Shown piece after piece: positions 43,103 through 51,721 of a stretch of 64,000 bases of DNA. The translations under genes and the position numbers were made by a program. How positions within the stretch are numbered: position 1 is the first letter of the stretch; each line of letters starts with the position of its first letter. Under the pieces are notes generated by a model that was not told the origin of the DNA, made no database searches, and was given only the letters and a program-made list of their open reading frames with translations. This DNA comes from Pseudomonas chlororaphis (GTDB lineage: Bacteria > Pseudomonadota > Gammaproteobacteria > Pseudomonadales > Pseudomonadaceae), in the NCBI RefSeq assembly GCF_000783395.1, contig NZ_JSFK01000019.1, positions 1-64,000 on the forward strand, written 5' to 3'.

Positions 43103-44110
43103 GTGATCGAGTTTCAAAACGTCCACAAGACTTACCGCGTCGCCGGTAAGGACATTCCCGCGCTGCACCCGACCAGTCTCTCCATCGAGAACGGGCAGGT
43201 GTTCGGCCTCATCGGCCATTCCGGCGCGGGCAAAAGTACCCTGCTGCGTCTGATCAATCGCCTGGAAGACTCCAGCGGCGGCAAGATCATCGTCGACGGC
43301 GAAGAAGTCACCGCGCTGGACGCCAACGGCCTGCGCCGTTTCCGTCAGCAAGTCGGGATGATCTTCCAGCACTTCAACCTGCTCGCCTCCAAGACCGTGG
43401 CCGACAACGTTGCGTTGCCGCTGACCCTGGCCGGCGAACTGTCGGGCAGCGAGATCGACAAGCGTGTGGCCGAGTTGCTGGCGCGAGTCGGTCTGTCTGA
43501 CCACGCCAAGAAGTACCCGGCGCAATTGTCCGGTGGCCAGAAGCAGCGCGTCGGCATCGCCCGCGCCCTGGCAACCAAGCCGAAAATTCTGCTGTGCGAC
43601 GAGGCCACCAGCGCCCTCGACCCGCAGACCACCGCATCGGTTCTGCAACTGCTGGCCGAGATCAACCGCGAGCTGAAACTGACCATCGTCCTGATCACCC
43701 ACGAGATGGATGTGATCCGTCGCGTCTGCGACCAGGTGGCAGTGATGGACGCCGGCGTGATCGTCGAGCAAGGTTCGGTGGCCGATGTGTTCCTGCATCC
43801 AAAACACCCGACCACCAAGCGCTTCGTTCAGGAAAGCGAGCAGATCGACGAAAGCGAGCAACGTGATGACTTCGCTCACGTGCCGGGCCGTATCGTGCGT
43901 CTGACCTTCCAGGGCGAAGCGACCTACGCGCCGTTGCTCGGCACCGTCGCCCGGGAAACCGGCGTCGACTACAGCATCCTCGCCGGTCGTATCGACCGCA
44001 TCAAAGACATTCCTTACGGGCAATTGACCCTCGCCGTCACCGGTGGCGACATGGAAGCGGCGTTCGCCCGCTTCACCGCCGCTGACGTTCACATGGAGGT
44101 ATTGCGCTAA
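43103..44110 (+). CDS. metN: Methionine ABC transporter ATPase MetN
   Basis: This 335-aa ATPase drives D/L-methionine import. Motifs are Walker [10 protein letters not shown] (near residue 38), signature [15 protein letters not shown] and Walker [13 protein letters not shown]. The C-terminal 80 residues are the NIL regulatory domain ([19 protein letters not shown]), which binds methionine and inhibits transport. The start codon is GTG (GTGATCGAG). The stop overlaps metI by 1 nt (TAATG). Confidence 0.94.
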   Translation: MIEFQNVHKTYRVAGKDIPALHPTSLSIENGQVFGLIGHSGAGKSTLLRLINRLEDSSGGKIIVDGEEVTALDANGLRRFRQQVGMIFQHFNLLASKTVADNVALPLTLAGELSGSEIDKRVAELLARVGLSDHAKKYPAQLSGGQKQRVGIARALATKPKILLCDEATSALDPQTTASVLQLLAEINRELKLTIVLITHEMDVIRRVCDQVAVMDAGVIVEQGSVADVFLHPKHPTTKRFVQESEQIDESEQRDDFAHVPGRIVRLTFQGEATYAPLLGTVARETGVDYSILAGRIDRIKDIPYGQLTLAVTGGDMEAAFARFTAADVHMEVLR

Positions 44111-44784
44111 TGGAAGACCTGATCAGTTTCTTCACCAATATCGACTGGTACGAAATCTGGCTGGCCACCGGTGACACCATGCTGATGCTCGGTGGTTCGC
44201 TGCTGTTCACCGTGTTGCTCGGCTTGCCGCTGGGCGTGTTGCTGTTCCTCTGCAGCCCGCGTCAGTTGCTGGAAAACCGTGGCCTCTACGCGTTCATGTC
44301 GCTGGCGGTGAACATCCTGCGTTCGCTGCCGTTCATTATTCTGTTGATCGTGATGATCCCGTTCACCGTGCTGATCACCGGCACGTCGCTGGGCGTGGCC
44401 GGTGCGATTCCGCCGTTGGTAGTCGGTGCCACACCGTTCTTCGCGCGTCTGGTGGAAACCGCGCTGCGTGAAGTCGATCGCGGCATCATCGAAGCGACCC
44501 AGTCGATGGGCGCGACCACGCGGCAGATCATCATGAACGCCCTGCTGCCGGAGGCCCGTCCGGGCATCTTCGCGGCGATTACGGTGACGGCGATTACACT
44601 GGTGTCCTACACGGCAATGGCCGGTGTGGTTGGCGCCGGTGGTCTGGGTGACCTGGCGATCCGTTTCGGCTACCAGCGTTTCCAGACCGACGTGATGATC
44701 GTCACCGTGGTGTTGCTGTTGATTCTGGTGCAAGTGCTGCAGATGGTGGGCGACCGTTTGGTCGTGCATTTCTCGCGCAAATAA
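44110..44784 (+). CDS. metI: Methionine ABC transporter permease MetI
   Basis: This 224-aa inner-membrane permease has five membrane segments and the EAA loop EATQSMGATTRQIIMNALLP (near residue 132), which contacts MetN. It overlaps metN by 1 nt and is followed by metQ 76 nt later. The three genes form the standard MetNIQ importer. Confidence 0.94.
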   Translation: MEDLISFFTNIDWYEIWLATGDTMLMLGGSLLFTVLLGLPLGVLLFLCSPRQLLENRGLYAFMSLAVNILRSLPFIILLIVMIPFTVLITGTSLGVAGAIPPLVVGATPFFARLVETALREVDRGIIEATQSMGATTRQIIMNALLPEARPGIFAAITVTAITLVSYTAMAGVVGAGGLGDLAIRFGYQRFQTDVMIVTVVLLLILVQVLQMVGDRLVVHFSRK

Positions 44785-44860
44785 GCGGTTTTGTATTGAA
44801 CAGATGAGCCGGCCATTCGCTGGCAGGCGCCAGACGGGCGCCTCATAAGGAGTTAGCTGA

Positions 44861-45631
44861 ATGAAAAAACTGATCGCTGCTTTTGCTGCCGTTGCAGCAT
44901 TCTCGGCCCACGCCGAAACCCTGACCGTTGCCGCCACTCCAGTGCCGCACGCGGAAATCCTCGAGTTCGTGAAACCGGCGCTGGCCAAAGAAGGCGTGGA
45001 TCTGAAGGTCAAGGTCTTCACCGACTACATTCAGCCGAACGTACAGGTCGCGGAAAAGCGCCTGGACGCCAACTTCTTCCAGCACCAGCCGTACCTGGAT
45101 GAGTTCAACAAGGCCAAGGGCACCAGTCTGGTCGCCGTGACCGGTGTGCATCTGGAGCCGTTGGGCGCCTACTCGAGCAAGCTCAAGGATCTGAAGGACC
45201 TGCCAAGCGGCGCCAACGTGGTGATCCCGAACGACGCCACCAACGGCGGCCGTGCGCTGTTGCTGCTGGCCAAGGCGGGCGTGATCACGCTGAAGGATCC
45301 GACCAACATCCTGTCGACCGTCAAAGACATCGCGACCAACCCGAAAGACCTGAAAATCCGTGAACTGGAAGCCGCGACCATCCCGCGCGTGCTGACCCAG
45401 GTCGATCTGGCGCTGATCAACACCAACTACGCGCTGGAAGCCAAGCTCGATCCGTCCAAGGACGCGCTGGTGATCGAAGGTAATGACTCGCCGTACGTGA
45501 ACATCCTTGTGTCCCGCGCGGACAACAAGGACAGCGATGCGATGCAGAAACTGGCTGCTGCGCTGCACAGCCCGGAAGTGAAGAAATTCATTACCGAGAA
45601 GTACAAAGGCGCGGTATTGCCGGCGTTCTGA
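44861..45631 (+). CDS. metQ: Methionine-binding protein MetQ (NlpA family)
   Basis: This 256-aa periplasmic binding protein is of the NlpA family. The signal peptide (MKKLIAAFAAVAAFSAHA) ends without a lipobox cysteine, so this copy is soluble rather than a lipoprotein as in E. coli. Family motifs are AATPVPHAEILEFVKPAL, VFTDYIQPNVQVAEKRLDAN and NFFQHQPYLDEF. AAGGAG stands before the ATG. A strong terminator follows. Confidence 0.93.
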   Translation: MKKLIAAFAAVAAFSAHAETLTVAATPVPHAEILEFVKPALAKEGVDLKVKVFTDYIQPNVQVAEKRLDANFFQHQPYLDEFNKAKGTSLVAVTGVHLEPLGAYSSKLKDLKDLPSGANVVIPNDATNGGRALLLLAKAGVITLKDPTNILSTVKDIATNPKDLKIRELEAATIPRVLTQVDLALINTNYALEAKLDPSKDALVIEGNDSPYVNILVSRADNKDSDAMQKLAAALHSPEVKKFITEKYKGAVLPAF

Positions 45632-45648
45632 TTTAGATTGCTGCAACG

Positions 45649-45679
45649 AAAAGGGGACGCCATGTGCGTCCCCTTTTTT
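45649..45679 (+). terminator. Terminator of metNIQ
   Basis: AAAAGGGGACG and CGTCCCCTTTTTT form a perfect stem with the loop CCATGTG, followed by a T run. It lies 17 nt after metQ and marks the operon end. Confidence 0.92.
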
Positions 45680-45715
45680 ATGTCTGGTGTTTGGCTTTGG
45701 ACCTGCTGTGAAGCT

Positions 45716-45920
45716 GCCCCTCACCCCAGCCCTCTCCCAGAGGGAGAGGGGGCCTTCTACATTGACCTGAAAGATCCAGTCGATTATGGATTCGGCACAG
45801 CACATCGACCTGTACGATCTTGACGATTATGGATTCAGCACAGTGCTTACAGGTCGGCGTATTTCGTCAGCATCCCCCGATCAGTCCCCTCTCCCTCTGG
45901 GAGAGGGCTAGGGTGAGGGG
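45716..45920. repeat. 205-nt inverted repeat with internal direct repeat
   Basis: The outer arms are CCCCTCACCCCAGCCCTCTC and the complement GAGAGGGCTAGGGTGAGGGG. Each arm also contains a smaller palindrome of CTCTCCC / GGGAGAG. Between them, CGATTATGGATTCRGCACAG occurs twice as a direct repeat (45781-45800 and 45824-45843). The family differs from the REP arms in this window. It fills the gap (45632-45937) between the convergent metQ and SCO genes; the same arm recurs at base 1. Confidence 0.78.
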
Positions 45921-45937
45921 CTTTTGCCTTTAGGCGA

Positions 45938-46573
45938 TTACTTGCGGTTAAGCATCACCGGCAACTGCGCGACCAGTTTGGCGTTGTTCAGCGGCGCCCG
46001 AATAAACCCACGCTGCATGCCATCCGGCCCGATCACCGCCAGATTGCCGCTATGGTCCACCGTGTAATTCGGCTTACTCGTATCCGCCGGAATAAACGGA
46101 ATACTCACCGCATTCGCGACCTTCTGCAGCTCTTCAATCGAAGTCGGCGTCAGGCCAATGAACTGCGGATCGAAGTAACCCAGATACTGCTTCAACTGCT
46201 TGGGGTTATCGCGGTTCGGGTCAACGCTGACCAGCACGACCTGCAACTTGTCCACAGCGTCTTTCGGCAGTTCACTCTTGATCTGCCGCAGCTGCGCCAG
46301 CGTGGTCGGGCAGATGTCCGGGCAGAAGGTGTAGCCGAAAAACAGCAGACTCCACTTACCTTTGAGCTCGTTGATCGCCACCGGTTTGCCATCCTGATCG
46401 GTCATCGTCACGTCCGGCAGATTGCGGCTCTGCGGCAGCAGAATAATGCCGGCGTCGATCAACGCAGTCGGGTCGCCCTGGCCCTTGCCGCTCAGCACTT
46501 TGTTGACGGTAAGTCCCAGGATCAGCGCGATCACGGCGACGAGGATGAAGACGGTTTTCTGGGTTCGAGTCAT
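45938..46573 (-). CDS. senC: SCO/SenC family copper chaperone
   Basis: This 211-aa membrane-anchored thioredoxin-fold protein delivers copper to the CuA site of subunit II. One N-terminal anchor ([13 protein letters not shown]) is followed by the copper motif F-C-P-D-I-C (near residue 84-88) and the conserved His in TVDHSG (near 174). The start at 46573 (MTRTQKTVF) overlaps the cyoE stop by 4 nt (ATGA), so it is coupled to cyoE. Longer frames upstream are shadow of cyoE. It is the last gene of the oxidase assembly operon. Confidence 0.92.
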   Translation of the reverse strand: MTRTQKTVFILVAVIALILGLTVNKVLSGKGQGDPTALIDAGIILLPQSRNLPDVTMTDQDGKPVAINELKGKWSLLFFGYTFCPDICPTTLAQLRQIKSELPKDAVDKLQVVLVSVDPNRDNPKQLKQYLGYFDPQFIGLTPTSIEELQKVANAVSIPFIPADTSKPNYTVDHSGNLAVIGPDGMQRGFIRAPLNNAKLVAQLPVMLNRK

Positions 46574-47469
46574 AGGTTCAACAGTAAGTAGTGGTCTACG
46601 AGCAGGGCGATGAACAGCAGGAACAAGTACCAAATAGAGTACTTGAAGGTGTTGATCGCCGCGTGCGGCCGAGTGCCACGGTACAGCACCACGGCCCATT
46701 GCAGAAACCTTGCGCCCAGAGCGAGCGCGCAAATCAGGTAGAGCACGCCGCTCATGTGGATCACGTACGGCAGCAGGCTCACCGCCAGCAGCGCGAAGGT
46801 GTACAGCAGAATGTGCACTTTGGTGTAGTGCTCGCCGTGGGTGACCGGCAGCATGGGAATGTCGGCCTTGGCGTATTCCTCTTTGCGATGGATCGCCAGC
46901 GCCCAGAAGTGCGGCGGGGTCCAGGCGAAGATGATCAACACCAGTAACAACGGTTCGGCGCTGACGTGGCCAGTGGCAGCTGTCCAGCCGAGCAGTGGCG
47001 GGGCGGCGCCGGCGAGGCCACCGATGACGATGTTCTGCGGCGTCGCGCGTTTGAGGAAACCGGTGTAGATCACCGCATAACCGAGCAGTGAGGCCAAGGT
47101 CAGCCACGCCGTTAGCGGATTGGTGAAGGTCAGCAACAAGGCCTGGCCGAGCAGCGCCAGCACCAGTGCAAACGTCAGCGCCGCAGCGGGCGAAACCCGG
47201 CCCTCAGCCAGTGGCCGTTTATGCGTGCGTGCCATCACCGCATCGATACGCCGATCGACCACATGATTGACCGCCGCCGCGCCACCAGCACACAGGGCAA
47301 TGCCCAGATTGCCGAATACCAGCACCGTCCACGGCACCCCGGCACGGGTCGCGAGGAACATGCCGACCAGCGAGGTGATCAGCATCAGCACCACGACTTT
47401 CGGTTTGGTCAGCTCCAGATAATCACGCCAGATCGCCTGATGCGGGCGCTCGCCAATCAGAATCGCCAC
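46570..47469 (-). CDS. cyoE: Protoheme IX farnesyltransferase
   Basis: This 299-aa membrane enzyme converts heme B to heme O, the first step to heme A. The prenyl-diphosphate motif is [20 protein letters not shown] (near residue 68-87), with about nine membrane segments. A second acidic loop, [15 protein letters not shown], lies near 205. It overlaps both senC (4 nt) and ctaA (13 nt). The linkage to an aa3 oxidase locus fits a CtaB role; the protein is also called ctaB. Confidence 0.93.
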   Translation of the reverse strand: MAILIGERPHQAIWRDYLELTKPKVVVLMLITSLVGMFLATRAGVPWTVLVFGNLGIALCAGGAAAVNHVVDRRIDAVMARTHKRPLAEGRVSPAAALTFALVLALLGQALLLTFTNPLTAWLTLASLLGYAVIYTGFLKRATPQNIVIGGLAGAAPPLLGWTAATGHVSAEPLLLVLIIFAWTPPHFWALAIHRKEEYAKADIPMLPVTHGEHYTKVHILLYTFALLAVSLLPYVIHMSGVLYLICALALGARFLQWAVVLYRGTRPHAAINTFKYSIWYLFLLFIALLVDHYLLLNL

Positions 47470-48536
47470 GGCGTTTCTCCTTTAATAGTGATGGGCGCGG
47501 CCGTGTGTTTACGCGGGCTCAGGCGCCAGCGTGCGAGCACCGGTTGTTTAACCCGAACCAGACTGGTGCGCGCGTGGTAATTGACCAGCACCATGGTCAG
47601 CAACAGCGCCGCACCGCCGGCGTTATGCGCAACCGCCACTGGTAGCGGCAGATGGAACAACACGTTGCTGATGCCGAGGGTGATCTGCGCCGCGAGGGCT
47701 ATCAGCACCAGACCGGCCAGCCGTGTCATGCCAACCACTTTCAATTGCCAGGCGAGACCGAGCAGCACCAGCGTCACCAACAGCGCACCAATACGATGAG
47801 TCAGGTGAATCGCCGTGCGCGCATCACTGTCGAGTTGCCCACCGAGATAGTTCGGGCCGATGTGTTGAGTCAGGTGAAAACCGTTGGCGAAATCCGCTGG
47901 CGGCAGCCATTGCCCGTGGCAGGTAGGAAAGTCGATGCACGCCACCGCCGCGTAGTTGGAACTGACCCAGCCACCCAGCGCGATCTGGCCGATCACCAGC
48001 AACAATCCCGCCGTCGCCCAATACTGCAAACGCTTGGGTACGGTCAGCGCAGGCAGCACCCCTGACAATCTCAACGTCAGTAAAAACAACAGACTCAACG
48101 TCGCAAAACCGCCGAGCAAATGCCCGGTGACCACTTGCGGCCAGAGTTTGAGCGTCACCGTCCACATGCCGAACGCCGCTTGCGCAAATACCACCGCCAG
48201 CAGAAACAGTGGCAGCTTCAACGGCTGCCCCGGATGACGACGGTTGACCCACGCACGCCCGGCCAGAATCGAAATGAGCAGGCCGAGGGTGCCGGCGAAG
48301 TAGCGGTGGATCATCTCGTTCCAGCCCTTGTGCGCCTCTACCGGCGAGTCGGGGTAATGCAGTTCGGCATGGGCCAGTTGGGCTTCGCTTTTCGGCACGC
48401 TGATAAAACCGTAGCAGCCCGGCCAGTCCGGACAGCCGAGGCCGGCGTGGGTCAGGCGCGTATAGGCGCCGAGCAGCACCACAATCAGTGCCAGCAGGGT
48501 GGCAAACAGCGCGAGGCGAAATCCAGGTTTGGCCAT
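47457..48536 (-). CDS. ctaA: Heme A synthase (COX15/CtaA family)
   Basis: This 359-aa membrane protein oxidises heme O to heme A. Eight segments carry conserved histidines: [18 protein letters not shown] (near residue 28), [14 protein letters not shown] (near 69), [12 protein letters not shown] (near 137), [12 protein letters not shown] and [11 protein letters not shown]. The pair of extracytoplasmic Cys (GCPDWPGC) is typical of COX15. It overlaps cyoE by 13 nt. A 10-nt gap separates it from the gene upstream. Confidence 0.93.
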   Translation of the reverse strand: MAKPGFRLALFATLLALIVVLLGAYTRLTHAGLGCPDWPGCYGFISVPKSEAQLAHAELHYPDSPVEAHKGWNEMIHRYFAGTLGLLISILAGRAWVNRRHPGQPLKLPLFLLAVVFAQAAFGMWTVTLKLWPQVVTGHLLGGFATLSLLFLLTLRLSGVLPALTVPKRLQYWATAGLLLVIGQIALGGWVSSNYAAVACIDFPTCHGQWLPPADFANGFHLTQHIGPNYLGGQLDSDARTAIHLTHRIGALLVTLVLLGLAWQLKVVGMTRLAGLVLIALAAQITLGISNVLFHLPLPVAVAHNAGGAALLLTMVLVNYHARTSLVRVKQPVLARWRLSPRKHTAAPITIKGETPWRF

Positions 48537-48546
48537 GACGATGCCC

Positions 48547-49140
48547 TTATCCGATGTTCGACAGTTTCAGCAGGTGACGCAGGTCGTTGAGCAGATCCTT
48601 GCCTTTCACATTCGGTTCGTAGCGCAGCACGAGGTTGCCGTGGGGGTCGATGATCCACAGCTGCGGCGTAGCTTTGTCGCCAGTGGTTTTGCTGAACACC
48701 CCAGCGTCAAGCGGATAGCGTTGCAGCTGTGGATATTCACGGGTCAGCTTTACCTCGTAATCGGCGCTCACCGGTTGCGCAGCAGCGAGAGCATGGCTGG
48801 CGCGCCCGGCATCGCGGCCGAGGCCGATCTGGATCTGCCGCGCCAGATACACCAGTTGCTGGCAGTCCACCGCGCAATCCTTCGGCGCGGTGACCAGGAT
48901 CTGCCAGCGCTCCTCGTCGGCTTGCACGCCGAGGTCGGCGCGGGTCTCGCCGTTGCCGATCAGTTCGCCGTGATAGCTGCGACCCTCCGGTACCCAGAAC
49001 TGCAATTTGTACATACCGGTGGCGAGCACCATCGGGCCGATCACGCCGAGCAATATCAGCAGCAGCTGAATGCGCCCGCGACGACGGGTGGCGGCAGGTT
49101 TCGCCTCAGACATGCTGGGTGGATTCATGGCCGTTCCCAT
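48547..49140 (-). CDS. Oxidase-locus membrane protein, possible assembly factor
   Basis: This 197-aa protein has one N-terminal membrane segment (LLLILLGVIGPMVLATGMY) and an extracytoplasmic thioredoxin-like domain with C-x3-C in KDCAVDCQQLVYLA and LWIIDPHGNLVLRYEP. It thus resembles a second SCO-like factor, though CAVDC replaces CxxxC-P. It occurs between SURF1 and ctaA in Pseudomonas oxidase loci. I chose ATG 49140 because AAAGGAGAAACACC stands before it; it overlaps SURF1 by 35 nt. Copper binding is inferred, not shown. Confidence 0.75.
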   Translation of the reverse strand: MGTAMNPPSMSEAKPAATRRRGRIQLLLILLGVIGPMVLATGMYKLQFWVPEGRSYHGELIGNGETRADLGVQADEERWQILVTAPKDCAVDCQQLVYLARQIQIGLGRDAGRASHALAAAQPVSADYEVKLTREYPQLQRYPLDAGVFSKTTGDKATPQLWIIDPHGNLVLRYEPNVKGKDLLNDLRHLLKLSNIG

Positions 49141-49846
49141 GGTGTTTCTCCTTTGCGTTGTGCAAGCCCAAATAGATGTAGAGACCGAGCAGGGCGGTGG
49201 CCATGGCGAACCACTGCACGGCGTAACCGAGGTGTTTTTCCGGGCCCATGGCGACCACCGGCCAATCGGCCTCGTAGCTGGCCGGGCCGGGTTCTGCGCG
49301 TAATTCGTAGGTGAAGCCGTCGCGCTCAAGGGTTTTCCACAGCTTGCTCGGCTCGACGGCGGTGATGGTTTGCGGCCAGGTGTTGCTGGCCGGGTCGGCG
49401 TGAAGCTGGAAGGTCGCGCCGGGGGCGACGTAGACCCAGGCGTCGATATTCAGCGCCTCGGAAGGCGTGGTGAATTGCGGCGGCACGCGTCGATCTGGCC
49501 ACGGCAGCCAGCCGCGATTGATCAGCAGCCACAGGCCGGTGCGTTGATCCTGAAATGGTTGCAGCAACTCGACGCCGACCTTGCCGTTACGTTGGCGGTT
49601 ATCCAGCAACAAGCTGTGCGCGGCATCGAACTGGCCGTGCAGATGCACACGGCGATAAGCGGGGTCCGCGCTATTGAGCAATTCGCTGCTGGCCATCGGT
49701 TGCGCGGCGCGGCGTTCGGCGTAACTGGAGAGCAGGGCGGTTTTCTCGGCGCCCCGGCTCAGTTGCCAGAAGCCCAGCGACACCAGCAGCGGCAGCAACA
49801 AGGCCACGACCACGGTGGGAATTACGCCCGGACGAAAACGCTTCAT
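49106..49846 (-). CDS. SURF1 family oxidase assembly protein
   Basis: This 246-aa protein has two membrane segments near its ends (VVALLLPLLVSLGFWQL at 14-30 and about 208-226) around a periplasmic SURF1 domain (RRVHLHGQFDAAHSLLLDNRQ, LLINRGWLPWPDRR). SURF1 proteins help insert heme A into subunit I. Its C-terminus overlaps the next gene by 35 nt. It is divergent from the DUF2909 gene. Confidence 0.9.
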   Translation of the reverse strand: MKRFRPGVIPTVVVALLLPLLVSLGFWQLSRGAEKTALLSSYAERRAAQPMASSELLNSADPAYRRVHLHGQFDAAHSLLLDNRQRNGKVGVELLQPFQDQRTGLWLLINRGWLPWPDRRVPPQFTTPSEALNIDAWVYVAPGATFQLHADPASNTWPQTITAVEPSKLWKTLERDGFTYELRAEPGPASYEADWPVVAMGPEKHLGYAVQWFAMATALLGLYIYLGLHNAKEKHHGNGHESTQHV

Positions 49847-49917
49847 GGCTGCGCCACAAAGTCAGTCGTTGCGATCGCTATACTCAACTGCATCGCCTGT
49901 CCCCCGGAGTTCTTCCC

Positions 49918-50121
49918 ATGCTCAAAACAGCGATCGTCCTGATGCTGATTGCCACGGTGATCAGCCTGTTCAGCGGCCTGTTTTTCCTGGTCAAGGACGA
50001 CAGCAGTTCCAATCGCCTGGTCATCGCCTTGAGTGTTCGGGTGGCATTGGCCGCCGCCACCGTCGGCCTGATCGCCTGGGGCTTTTACAGCGGCCAACTG
50101 GTGTCGCATGCGCCTTGGTAA
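49918..50121 (+). CDS. DUF2909 twin-transmembrane protein
   Basis: This 67-aa protein has two membrane helices (AIVLMLIATVISLFSGLFFL and VALAAATVGLIAWGFYS) separated by a KDDSSSNR loop. It is the DUF2909 family, found only in aa3 oxidase loci of proteobacteria as I recall. CCGGAG gives a ribosome site. It is transcribed against the flanking oxidase genes, so it may have its own promoter. Role unknown. Confidence 0.85.
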   Translation: MLKTAIVLMLIATVISLFSGLFFLVKDDSSSNRLVIALSVRVALAAATVGLIAWGFYSGQLVSHAPW

Positions 50122-50130
50122 CTCTGGTCC

Positions 50131-51018
50131 TCAGAGCACGTAAACGAAGATAAACAGGCCGATCCACACCACGTCGACGAAGTGCCAATACCAGCTCGCC
50201 GCTTCGAAACCGAACTGATGTTCGTTGTCGAAATGGCCCTTCATGATGCGCATCAGCATCACAAACAGAATGATCGTGCCGATGGTCACGTGGGCGCCGT
50301 GGAAACCGGTGAGCATGAAGAACGTTGCGCCATAAATACCCGAACCGAGGGTCAGCCCCAGTTCGTGATAGGCGTGCATGTATTCTTCAGCCTGGAAACC
50401 GAGAAACGCGCAGCCCAGCAGCACGGTGATCGCCAGCCAGATTTTCAGCGCGCCGCGATGGCCCTTCTTCAGCGCATGGTGGGCAATGGTGATGGTCACG
50501 CTGGAGCTGACCAGCAGAATCGTGTTGATCAGCGGCAAGCCCCATGGACTGATGACTTCCTTGGCCGGCGGGAACAGTTTCGGGTCCGGCGTTTGCAGGA
50601 GTGGCCAGGTGAACTGGAAGTTTGGCCAGAGCATGTGAGCGAGGCCTTTCGCACCTTCGCCACCCAGCGCCGGGCCGGATATGTGTCGCACATAAAACAG
50701 CGCACCGAAGAAAGCGATGAAGAACATCACCTCAGAGAAGATGAACCAACTCATGCCCCAGCGGAACGAGCGATCCAGCTGAGCGCTGTAGAGTCCCGCG
50801 CGGCTTTCCTTGATCACCGTACCGAACCAGCCGAACAGCATGTACGCCAGCAACAGGCTGCCGACGAAAAAGATGTACGGGCCGTGGGATTCCGGGCGCG
50901 TCGCTTTCAGATCGTTGAACCAGACGGCCAGGCCGTACACGGTAATGGCCATGCCGAAGGTGGCGATGATCGGCCATTTGCTCTGGGCCGGTACGTAATA
51001 GTGCTCATGAGTTGCCAT
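50131..51018 (-). CDS. ctaE: Cytochrome c oxidase subunit III
   Basis: This 295-aa subunit has seven membrane segments and stabilises the oxidase core. Family motifs include RGMSW-type FRWGMSWFIFSEVMFFIAFF (near residue 85), LTLGSGIYGATFFMLTGFHG, and HQFGFEAASWYWHFVDVVW near the end. AAGGAGAACAATAA precedes the ATG. It follows ctaG with 25 nt between them. Confidence 0.95.
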   Translation of the reverse strand: MATHEHYYVPAQSKWPIIATFGMAITVYGLAVWFNDLKATRPESHGPYIFFVGSLLLAYMLFGWFGTVIKESRAGLYSAQLDRSFRWGMSWFIFSEVMFFIAFFGALFYVRHISGPALGGEGAKGLAHMLWPNFQFTWPLLQTPDPKLFPPAKEVISPWGLPLINTILLVSSSVTITIAHHALKKGHRGALKIWLAITVLLGCAFLGFQAEEYMHAYHELGLTLGSGIYGATFFMLTGFHGAHVTIGTIILFVMLMRIMKGHFDNEHQFGFEAASWYWHFVDVVWIGLFIFVYVL

Positions 51019-51043
51019 TTATTGTTCTCCTTATCGGGCACGC

Positions 51044-51595
51044 TCAACCGCCAGTGTTTACAGCCACCGGCGGATGTCGGGCGGTGATATCGAACAGCGT
51101 GTAGGACAGCGTCAGGTGCTTCACATCCTTGGGCATGTCGCGGTCAACAATGAAGCGCACTGGCATTTCGATTTGCTGACCGGGCTGCAGCACCTGCTGG
51201 GTAAAACAAAAGCATTCGGTCTTGTGGAAATACGCCGCCGCATTGCTCGGCGCGATGCTCGGCACGGCTTGCGCACTCATCGGTTTATCGGTGGGGTTGC
51301 GCGCGATGAAGATCATCTCGTTGACCGCGCCGGGATTGGCGGTGAGTTCGTCATGCTTGGGGTAGAAGTCCCACGGCATATCGGCGGTGTTGGTCGAGAG
51401 AAACTGCACACGGACCTGGCGGGAAGTGTCGACCACTTGCTCGCCCTCGTACTGCCCGGCAGTCTTGCCGTTGATGCCGAAGGCTTTGCACATCACGTCG
51501 TAGATCGGCACCAGGGCAAAGCCGAAGACAAACATCGCCACCACCACCCCGAGCAGGCGGGTGACCAGTTTTTTCAGCGAGATCGAGTCAGCCAT
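51044..51595 (-). CDS. ctaG: Cytochrome c oxidase assembly protein CtaG (Cox11)
   Basis: This 183-aa protein inserts copper into the CuB centre of subunit I. It has one N-terminal membrane anchor (RLLGVVVAMFVFGFALVPIYDVMCKAFG region) and a periplasmic Cox11 domain with the copper-binding motif C-F-C-F in TECFCFTQQVL (near residue 134). It lies between ctaD and ctaE, separated from ctaD by a REP pair, an unusual interruption inside the oxidase operon. Confidence 0.93.
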   Translation of the reverse strand: MADSISLKKLVTRLLGVVVAMFVFGFALVPIYDVMCKAFGINGKTAGQYEGEQVVDTSRQVRVQFLSTNTADMPWDFYPKHDELTANPGAVNEMIFIARNPTDKPMSAQAVPSIAPSNAAAYFHKTECFCFTQQVLQPGQQIEMPVRFIVDRDMPKDVKHLTLSYTLFDITARHPPVAVNTGG

Positions 51596-51619
51596 GGTTC
51601 ATGCCTCTCATCAAATCCC

Positions 51620-51711
51620 TTGTGGGAGCGAGCCTGCTCGCGAAGCAGACAACTCGTTGCATCAGATGAACCGCGTCATCGTTCTTCGCGAGCAGGCTCG
51701 CTCCCACAGGG
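51620..51711. repeat. REP doublet inside the oxidase locus
   Basis: GTGGGAGCGAGCCTGCTCGCG and its inverted copy flank about 38 nt between ctaD and ctaG. Because these genes are co-directional, the hairpins may lower read-through or protect the ctaCD transcript end, helping to balance subunit and assembly factor levels. That effect is inference. Confidence 0.85.
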
Positions 51712-51721
51712 AGATCTGTGT

